Positions 14,869-19,873 of a stretch of 19,873 nt of DNA are shown here, in pieces. The stretch is taken from assembly GCA_030613705.1 (NCBI GenBank), contig JAUWLJ010000002.1, positions 1-19,873 of the forward strand, in the 5' to 3' direction. The translations under genes were made by a program, and so were the position numbers. Below the pieces are notes generated by a model that had not been told where the DNA came from, ran no database searches, and was given only the letters and a program-made list of their open reading frames with translations. The stretch is from Chloroflexota bacterium (GTDB lineage: Bacteria; Chloroflexota; Anaerolineae; Anaerolineales; UBA4823). The first letter of the stretch is position 1; the number at the start of each line of letters is the position of its first letter.

Positions 14869-15782
14869 TTATGAGCCAGACAAAACATTTGGTCGTTGGC
14901 GTTCGTTTCCAGAAGGTGGGGAAAATTTATCATTTTGATGCCAGGAAGTTCAACGACCTTCGCACCGGGGACTTTGCTGTCGTTGAGACCAGCCGGGGAA
15001 AGCAATTAGGAGAGGTGGTTCAAATATTGGATGAACCCTCCTTACCGCCCCATGGTTCATGGAAGCCGATCAAGCGCAAAGCCACACCACGTGACCTCTT
15101 GCTGCGCCAGATCTGGCAGCGTAAAGCTGTAGAAGCGATGATCAACTGCCGCGCTAAAGCGGCTGAAATGAAGATCGTGGGGGTAAAGATCGTATCAGCG
15201 GAATTCACTTTTGATGGAAAACGGCTCTCCTTCTTATACAGCACTGAGACTGAAGAAAGAGTTGATCTAAAATCCTTGAAAAAGGCGATCCAACGTACCT
15301 ATCAACGCTCAAGAGTTGAAATGCGCCAGATTGGACCGCGCGATGTCGCGAAAATTATTGGCGGGATGGGAGCATGCGGAATGGAATCGCGCTGCTGCTC
15401 GATTTTCTTGACCGAGTTCAGCCCCATCTCGATCAAGATGGCCAAGGAACAAGGTATCTCTTTGACGCCTTCTGAGATCACCGGTATGTGTGGCCGCTTA
15501 CGCTGCTGCCTGATTTATGAGTACCAGCAGTATATAGAGGCACGCAAGGTGCTGCCTAAACGTAATAAACGGGTAATCACCCCTCAGGGAGAAGGGAAGG
15601 TTGTCGACATCTATCCTCTCAAGGACTCCGTGCTCGTTGAAGTAGAGGGGGTGGGAAGAGAGGAATTTGGGCGTCTCGATATTCAGCCATGGGACGAAAT
15701 GGAAGAATTACGAAGAAAATCCGCAGAGCCTTGTGACAAACACGAAAACGGTGAATGTAATTGTGGCAAGGGAGTAACTTGA
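14865..15782 (+). CDS. PSP1 domain protein (RicT/YaaT-like)
   Basis: A 305-residue protein of the PSP1 C-terminal-domain family. B. subtilis RicT (YaaT) is the best-studied member and forms an Fe-S-containing complex with RicA and RicF that affects RNase Y processing and development. Conserved cysteine motifs are present: [12 protein letters not shown] (167-178; Cys171, 177, 178) and GMCGRLRCC (207-215; Cys209, 214, 215). After the domain, a charged tail ends in C290-D-K-H...C298-N-C300, a possible extra metal-binding cluster. The ATG at 14865 overlaps the mrp stop, suggesting coupling. ATG 14871 is a possible alternative. No ricA, ricF or holB neighbour is present. Confidence 0.9.
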   Translation: MIMSQTKHLVVGVRFQKVGKIYHFDARKFNDLRTGDFAVVETSRGKQLGEVVQILDEPSLPPHGSWKPIKRKATPRDLLLRQIWQRKAVEAMINCRAKAAEMKIVGVKIVSAEFTFDGKRLSFLYSTETEERVDLKSLKKAIQRTYQRSRVEMRQIGPRDVAKIIGGMGACGMESRCCSIFLTEFSPISIKMAKEQGISLTPSEITGMCGRLRCCLIYEYQQYIEARKVLPKRNKRVITPQGEGKVVDIYPLKDSVLVEVEGVGREEFGRLDIQPWDEMEELRRKSAEPCDKHENGECNCGKGVT

Positions 15783-16510
15783 ACGAGGCTGAGACACCTG
15801 ACAACTGGAATTCCCCGCAGCGCATCCTGGTGATCCTGGCACACCCGGATGATCCAGAGTTTTTTTGTGGAGGTACTATCGCCCGGTGGGTCCTTGCCGG
15901 GCACCAGATCTCCTATTGTTTGTTGACATGTGGGGATAAAGGTACTTCAGATCGAACTTTTACTCCGGATGCTTTGTGTATCCAACGCCAGAGTGAACAG
16001 ATGGCTGCGGCGGCTGTGTTGGGTGTGCACCAGGTTCGTTTTCTGGATTACCCGGATGGGTATCTTGTGCCCAATCTGGAATTGCGGAAGGAGATCACCC
16101 GGGTGATCAGACAAGAACAACCCGATGTGCTGGTAACCTGCGACCCAACCAATCTGTATGTGCGGGAGACCTATCTCAACCATCCGGACCACCGGGCCGC
16201 GGGCCAGGCAACCCTGGATGCAGTGTTTCCTGCCGCGCGTGACCATTTGAGTTTCATCGAATTGTGGCGAGATGAGAATCTTGAACCGCACGTTGTTCGC
16301 GAAGTGTGGATCTCCTTACCACAGAAAGCTAATGTTTCCTTGGATGTGACGGAACATTGGCAATTGAAGCTCCGGGCACTCTCTGAACACAAGAGCCAGA
16401 TTAGAGATCCTGAACAGTTAGAAGAACGCTTGCGCACGCGGCATACACCCGACAGCAACTCAGAAAACCCACGTTTTGAAGAATATTTTATGAGGATAGT
16501 ACTCGCTTAA
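15779..16510 (+). CDS. PIG-L family (LmbE-like) zinc-dependent deacetylase
   Basis: A 243-residue LmbE/PIG-L hydrolase. The family removes acetyl groups from N-acetylglucosamine-type substrates (GlcNAc-PI, mycothiol and bacillithiol precursors, diacetylchitobiose). I place the start at TTG 15779, which overlaps the PSP1 stop as TTGA with AAGGGAG just upstream. The frame is open back to 15761, but that would extend the overlap. Zinc motif 1 is AHPDDPE (His22, Asp24, Asp25) and motif 2 is NHPDHR (His135, Asp137, His138). A Rossmann-like start RILVILAHPDD supports the fold. The substrate cannot be told from sequence. Coupling to the PSP1 gene is structural evidence for co-expression only. Confidence 0.92.
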   Translation: MNEAETPDNWNSPQRILVILAHPDDPEFFCGGTIARWVLAGHQISYCLLTCGDKGTSDRTFTPDALCIQRQSEQMAAAAVLGVHQVRFLDYPDGYLVPNLELRKEITRVIRQEQPDVLVTCDPTNLYVRETYLNHPDHRAAGQATLDAVFPAARDHLSFIELWRDENLEPHVVREVWISLPQKANVSLDVTEHWQLKLRALSEHKSQIRDPEQLEERLRTRHTPDSNSENPRFEEYFMRIVLA

Positions 16511-16653
16511 AGTGGAAATTTGATTTACAATCGATTCCCTGAAGATAAACAAATACATATTTCCTGGTCAGGTTTGAATATATCGGGAATTATAAAATAA
16601 TTCTCCAATATCCACCCAAGGGGACCCTAATTGTTAGAATCTATGGAGGCATC
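16511..16653. other. intergenic spacer with 7-3-7 palindrome
   Basis: An AT-rich spacer. GAATTAT (16587-16593) and ATAATTC (16597-16603) are perfect inverse complements around AAA. It could be an operator or part of a -10 region (TATAAA at 16592-16597) for the downstream amidohydrolase. No standard -35 is found, and no T-run marks a terminator. Confidence 0.35.
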
Positions 16654-17826
16654 GTGATCGATTTTCTAAGTGAGGCACAGGAATTGTTCGAATACACTCG
16701 CGATTTGCGCAGAGATTTTCACCGCCATCCTGAACTAGGATTTCAAGAGGTGCGCACAGCTGGGATCGTAGCCCGTGAATTGACCGATCTAGGTCTTGAA
16801 GTGAGTACAGGTGTGGGGAAAACAGGTGTTGTGGCAACACTGGAGGGTGGCAGTCAGGAACCAGTCGTGCTGGTGCGCTTCGATATGGATGCACTTCCAA
16901 TCCAAGAAGAGACGGGTGCTGAATATGCTTCCCAAACGCCGGGTATCATGCACGCTTGCGGTCACGATGGACATACTGCTGCGGGTTTGGCAGTGGCCCG
17001 CATGCTGGATGCTCGTAAAGAGGAATTGGCGGGGACGGTTAAATTCGTCTTCCAGCCTGCGGAGGAAGGTCTCGGCGGCGCGGAGGCGATGGTTGCGGAT
17101 GGGGTTTTAGAAAATCCCAGACCTGATCTAAGCCTATCCCTTCACCTGTGGAACGGCAAACCTGTTGGTTGGATAGGTGTCACCCCTGGACCTACAATGT
17201 CGGCCTCAGACCGGTTTACGGTCAAGATCGTTGGGCGTGGTGGACATAGCGCCTCTCCATACCTGGCAATTGATCCGGTTGTGGCAGGCGCTCAAGTGAT
17301 TTCCGCCCTGCAGAATATTGTGGCTCGTAATGTAGACCCACTCGAGTCAGCGGTTGTGACAGTCACCAGCATGACTGGGGGAGAGGCTTTCAATGTAATC
17401 CCAGAGACTGTCGAGTTGAAGGGCACTATCCGCTCATATAATCCAGAAATACGCAAGCTGGTCTTAGAACGTTTTGAAACAATCACCACCGGCATCGCAG
17501 AGGCGCTGAGCTGTCGGGCAGAAGTGGAGTTAAGGCGTGTGACACCAGCGGTCGTTAATGACCCCGAGATGGCAAGACGAGTTCAAGAGGTGGCGGCCAG
17601 AGTGTTTCCAGATTCTACGATCGATAACCAGGAACGCACGATGGGCTCGGAAGACATGGCATATATGATGGAAGACATCCCCGGCTGCTATTTCTTCGTA
17701 GGCTCGGCCAACCATGAAAGCGGCCTGGATGCAGCCCACCATCACCCGAAATTTGATTTTGACGAAAGCGCCTTACCGCGCGCCGCGGCTTTGATGGCTT
17801 CGGCTGTGGTTGAATTTCTGGATTGA
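16654..17826 (+). CDS. M20D family metal-dependent amidohydrolase (N-acyl-amino-acid / IAA-amino-acid hydrolase type)
   Basis: A 390-residue dinuclear metallohydrolase of peptidase family M20D, which cleaves amide bonds of N-acylated amino acids (hippurate, N-acetyl amino acids and similar). Metal and catalytic residues are visible: Cys102 and His104 in HACGHDGHTA, Glu137-Glu138 in QPAEEG, His164 in LSLHLW and the C-terminal His363 in AHHHPKFDFDE. The lid/dimerisation domain spans about 183-295 (DRFTVKIVGRGGHSASP). The start is GTG 16654, with GGAGG only 4 bases upstream. The ATG at 16643 hits a stop at once. The exact substrate is unknown. It follows the PIG-L gene by 143 bases and may be a separate unit. 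Confidence 0.94.
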   Translation: MIDFLSEAQELFEYTRDLRRDFHRHPELGFQEVRTAGIVARELTDLGLEVSTGVGKTGVVATLEGGSQEPVVLVRFDMDALPIQEETGAEYASQTPGIMHACGHDGHTAAGLAVARMLDARKEELAGTVKFVFQPAEEGLGGAEAMVADGVLENPRPDLSLSLHLWNGKPVGWIGVTPGPTMSASDRFTVKIVGRGGHSASPYLAIDPVVAGAQVISALQNIVARNVDPLESAVVTVTSMTGGEAFNVIPETVELKGTIRSYNPEIRKLVLERFETITTGIAEALSCRAEVELRRVTPAVVNDPEMARRVQEVAARVFPDSTIDNQERTMGSEDMAYMMEDIPGCYFFVGSANHESGLDAAHHHPKFDFDESALPRAAALMASAVVEFLD

Positions 17827-18008
17827 ACCCTGCTTCGAGTTACAATTTCTAAGAATACAATTGTTTTCTCGAGATTAAATCCTTTTGAAGATTGTCATTC
17901 GGCGATTGATGGCTTAGCCATCCTGTTGGCGTGAAACATCAATTTTTCAGTCCGATTTCTATATTCAGACGTTTAATAAATGGTGGCAAGTGATTGGGTG
18001 ATGATGAA
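17827..18008. other. intergenic spacer with a short hairpin
   Basis: GATGGC-TTA-GCCATC (17908-17922) is a perfect 6-bp hairpin without a downstream T-run. Nothing else is recognised. Confidence 0.3.
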
Positions 18009-19232
18009 ATGTCCAAATTTCTGAAAATTATTGCCTGGCTGATCGGCATTTTGGTTGGAATTGTAGCTTTGATTCTGTTAGTTGCCATTTTGGTCTACCC
18101 TTATGAATACGTGCGCCGGGTGTTAATCTGGCAGGAATCCGACGTAGGTGATTATCTAAATAACTTCCCCTCACGCGAGTTGGTCGCTGCTCCAACAGCC
18201 TTCTACTTTAACGATGCACCAGCTGAGGAGCGTGTCGCCGGGCATTTCGAAAGGCTGCTCCAGGTGGATGATTTTGATGCTTTTTTGGAGAGGGAGAACA
18301 CGCAGGCGTTCATCGTCATTCAGGATGATGCCATTCTATTCGAGAAGTACTTCAACGAGACGGGGCGTGATTCGCTGCTGACATCTTTTTCAGTCGCAAA
18401 ATCCTTTGCCTCAGCCTTGATCGGAATCGCTATCACCGAAGGATATATCCAAAGTGTTGATGACCCGATCACTGATTATTTACCAGAATTGGCAGCCAGA
18501 GAGCCAGGTTTTGAAGCTATCACCATCCGCCATCTGCTGATGATGGCTTCCGGACTTGACTACCAAAATATGCGCTGGGCAATATTAAACGGCGACGATC
18601 CCTTAACGACTTACTATCCAGACCAAAGAAAAGCAGCTCTTGAGTTTCCCCAAATCATAAATCCACCGGGTGAATATTTTCAATACAATAAGTACCACCC
18701 ACAATTGCTGGGTATGATCCTGGAGCGAACCACTGGAAAAACCGTGACTCAATATATGCAGGAGAAAATCTGGGATCCACTCGGGATGGAGTTTGGTGGG
18801 TCAATGAATCTTGATAGCGAATCGAGCGGTTTTGAAAAGATGGAAGCCGGGATCAATGCGCGGGCAATTGATTATGCAAAGTTCGGGCGTTTGTATTTAC
18901 AAAATGGTGAATGGGAAGGGGAGCAAGTGATTCCCAGTTCTTGGATCGAGGAATCGATTCAGGTTGACCAGGGTGATCATGGTTCAGCTTATTATCCCGA
19001 TGAGTTTGGGCAAATGATTTATGATTCCCTGGGAGGTTATTACAAATATCTATGGTACGGATATTTCCGTGAAGGTGATGATTTTGATTTCACAGCGGAA
19101 GGCGATCATGGCCAATATATTTATATTTCTCCTTCAAAGAAGCTGATCATTATCCGTAACGGCACGGCATATGGAGAGCTCGGGAATGAGGATTGGTTAA
19201 GACTCTTCCACCAATTCGCTGGTGAATATTGA
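18009..19232 (+). CDS. membrane-anchored serine beta-lactamase-family hydrolase (class C / AmpH-like)
   Basis: A 407-residue protein with an N-terminal membrane anchor (about 4-30 of MSKFLKIIAWLIGILVG...), so the catalytic domain is probably outside the cell. The beta-lactamase/transpeptidase-like domain has S-V-A-K with nucleophile Ser128 and Lys131, then HLLMMASGLDY. The second motif reads FQYNKYHPQLLG, where Tyr226 is kept but the usual Asn of YxN is Lys. The third motif is the His-Gly type (GDHGQYIYISPSKKL), as in esterases and 6-aminohexanoate-dimer hydrolase relatives. Function could be a D-amino-acid peptidase, esterase or amidase; true beta-lactamase activity is less likely. ATG 18009 is chosen over TTG 17994, which adds MGDDE before the anchor. 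Confidence 0.87.
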   Translation: MSKFLKIIAWLIGILVGIVALILLVAILVYPYEYVRRVLIWQESDVGDYLNNFPSRELVAAPTAFYFNDAPAEERVAGHFERLLQVDDFDAFLERENTQAFIVIQDDAILFEKYFNETGRDSLLTSFSVAKSFASALIGIAITEGYIQSVDDPITDYLPELAAREPGFEAITIRHLLMMASGLDYQNMRWAILNGDDPLTTYYPDQRKAALEFPQIINPPGEYFQYNKYHPQLLGMILERTTGKTVTQYMQEKIWDPLGMEFGGSMNLDSESSGFEKMEAGINARAIDYAKFGRLYLQNGEWEGEQVIPSSWIEESIQVDQGDHGSAYYPDEFGQMIYDSLGGYYKYLWYGYFREGDDFDFTAEGDHGQYIYISPSKKLIIIRNGTAYGELGNEDWLRLFHQFAGEY

Positions 19233-19264
19233 AAATGGTGGGGGAGAACAAACATTAGATCGTG

Positions 19265-19278
19265 AATCAATATTGATT
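19265..19278. repeat. 14-bp perfect palindrome
   Basis: AATCAAT followed directly by ATTGATT is a perfect palindrome in the spacer after the hydrolase gene. It may be a protein-binding site. The function is unknown and it could be chance in AT-rich DNA. Confidence 0.3.
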
Positions 19279-19336
19279 AGGAATTTGAAATGCCGTTTCG
19301 TGGATTGGAAAGATATTGGGGGGTTAAGTAACTATT

Positions 19337-19378
19337 AAAACCAGCAATGTGTTCAACTGCAGGCGGGCGACTGGTTTT
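19337..19378 (+). terminator. possible terminator-like stem with T-tail
   Basis: AAAACCAG (19337-19344) and CTGGTTTT (19371-19378) are perfect 8-bp inverse complements with a 26-base GC-rich loop. The stem ends in TTTT. The long loop and A/T stem ends make it a weak but plausible end for the hydrolase transcript, located about 105 bases after its stop. Confidence 0.35.
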
Positions 19379-19381
19379 CGC

Positions 19382-19410
19382 TTGACGGTTGATTGTTGCC
19401 ATGGTAGAAT
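19382..19410 (+). promoter_or_regulatory. putative sigma70-type promoter of the GntR gene
   Basis: TTGACG (19382-19387) and TAGAAT (19405-19410) are 17 bases apart, and TGG before the -10 gives an extended element. Transcription would start near 19417, leaving a leader of about 57 bases. Confidence 0.6.
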
Positions 19411-19430
19411 GGTAATCATCAGAATAATCG

Positions 19431-19447
19431 GATTAATTGGATTAATC
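19431..19447. promoter_or_regulatory. candidate operator of the GntR regulator (7-3-7 palindrome)
   Basis: GATTAAT-TGG-ATTAATC is a perfect inverted repeat located just downstream of the expected transcription start and 26 bases before the ATG. A partial copy, ATAATCGG, lies just upstream. The position fits negative autoregulation by the downstream GntR-type protein. Confidence 0.5.
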
Positions 19448-19473
19448 AAATTAAATAACCGAGAATTGTCACC

Positions 19474-19873
19474 ATGATGCCCAAAAGCCTTTCATCAGAT
19501 TTCCTGAATTACCTAGCTGAAACTTACCAGATGGATAAGGATAGTGAACACCTGCCCTCCTTGCAGGTATTGAGCAAGCAGCTGGGAGTCAGCGTTTCAT
19601 CCTTACGAGAGCAAATGGAAGTTGGCCGTGCATTGGGCTTGATTGAGGCAAAACCCCGTACTGGCCTGCGCCGCTTACCTTACTCATTTTTTCCGGCTGT
19701 CAATCAATCTTTAACTTATGCCATCACGATTGACCAGGAATATTTCTTGAAGTTTGCAGATTTGCGCCGAAATCTGGAAGCTGCTTTTTGGTCCCAAGCG
19801 GTATATCTGCTTACCGAAGAAGACAAAGTTAGTTTACAAGAATTGGTCGATAAAGCCTGGGAGAAACTGCGGG
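19474..19873 (+). CDS. GntR/FadR-type transcriptional regulator, partial (runs off the window)
   Basis: The reading frame from ATG 19474 is open to the window end (133 codons). Residues 8-68 form a winged helix-turn-helix of GntR type: LPSLQVLSKQLGVSVSSLREQMEVGRALGLIEAKPRTGLRRLP, with the characteristic R-T-G in the wing. After a linker, FLKFADLRRNLEAAFWSQAV (91-110) resembles the first helices of an FCD-type effector domain (usual pattern LxxxRxxLE), so the FadR subfamily is likely. The effector is unknown. ATG 19477 is an equally possible start, and the ribosome site is weak. It has its own promoter and a palindromic candidate operator. Confidence 0.85.
   Translation, partial: MMPKSLSSDFLNYLAETYQMDKDSEHLPSLQVLSKQLGVSVSSLREQMEVGRALGLIEAKPRTGLRRLPYSFFPAVNQSLTYAITIDQEYFLKFADLRRNLEAAFWSQAVYLLTEEDKVSLQELVDKAWEKLR

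Noticed and set aside
18009..19232. Antibiotic-resistance beta-lactamase
   Set aside because: The N-terminal anchor, the altered YxN motif and the His-Gly third motif point to the broad serine hydrolase/esterase group. There is no evidence for drug hydrolysis.
1..19873. CRISPR arrays, IS elements, prophage genes, tRNA or rRNA genes
   Set aside because: I found no spaced direct repeats, transposase or integrase motifs, terminal inverted repeats or cloverleaf-like sequences in the window.

Overview
The window is a 19.9 kb piece of bacterial chromosome of about 50% GC. It encodes a rod-shaped cell's wall-elongation genes, an Fe-S/respiratory gene island and several housekeeping or catabolic genes. 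The gene content (mreBCD-mrdA-minC, a NuoC-NuoD fusion in a reduced nuo cluster, an IscX-like protein, an Mrp without a CxxC pair, many TTG and GTG starts) fits a Chloroflexota bacterium of the Anaerolineae type. That assignment is an inference from style and context, because no marker RNA gene is present. I see no mobile element, CRISPR array, tRNA or rRNA.

Layout. Positions 1-5229 read leftward as one cell-shape and division operon: mreB, mreC, mreD, mrdA (PBP2) and the N-terminal two thirds of minC, cut by the window edge. A 669-base intergenic region (5230-5898) separates this operon from the rightward gene glmS. It holds a promoter for each direction, an inverted repeat, and a glmS self-cleaving riboswitch (about 5495-5790) with an unusually long P1 arm and an extra hairpin. 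So the gene making GlcN6P, the first committed wall precursor, appears to be controlled by its product and lies back to back with the wall-elongation machinery. After glmS come a membrane flippase-like protein (7913-8902) and a small orphan ORF (about 9024-9233).

Positions 9605-13710, with a likely continuation to 14868, form the most interesting block. A leftward HTH regulator carries a C-terminal C-x12-C-x28-C pattern reminiscent of SufR-type Fe-S sensing repressors. It is divergent from a strong promoter driving iscX-like, nuoB, nuoCD and nuoI, followed after 72 bases by an Mrp-type P-loop Fe-S carrier gene (mrp). A perfect 8-12-8 inverted repeat lies between the two divergent promoters. 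Only the Q-module (B, C/D, I) of complex I is encoded. No NADH-module (EFG) or membrane-module genes are present here. I read this as an Fe-S-regulated unit that couples Q-module subunits with Fe-S biogenesis factors.

mrp overlaps a PSP1/RicT-like gene, which overlaps a PIG-L deacetylase gene, indicating translational coupling. The right end has an M20D amidohydrolase, a membrane-anchored serine beta-lactamase-family protein, and the start of a GntR/FadR-type regulator with its own promoter and a palindromic candidate operator.
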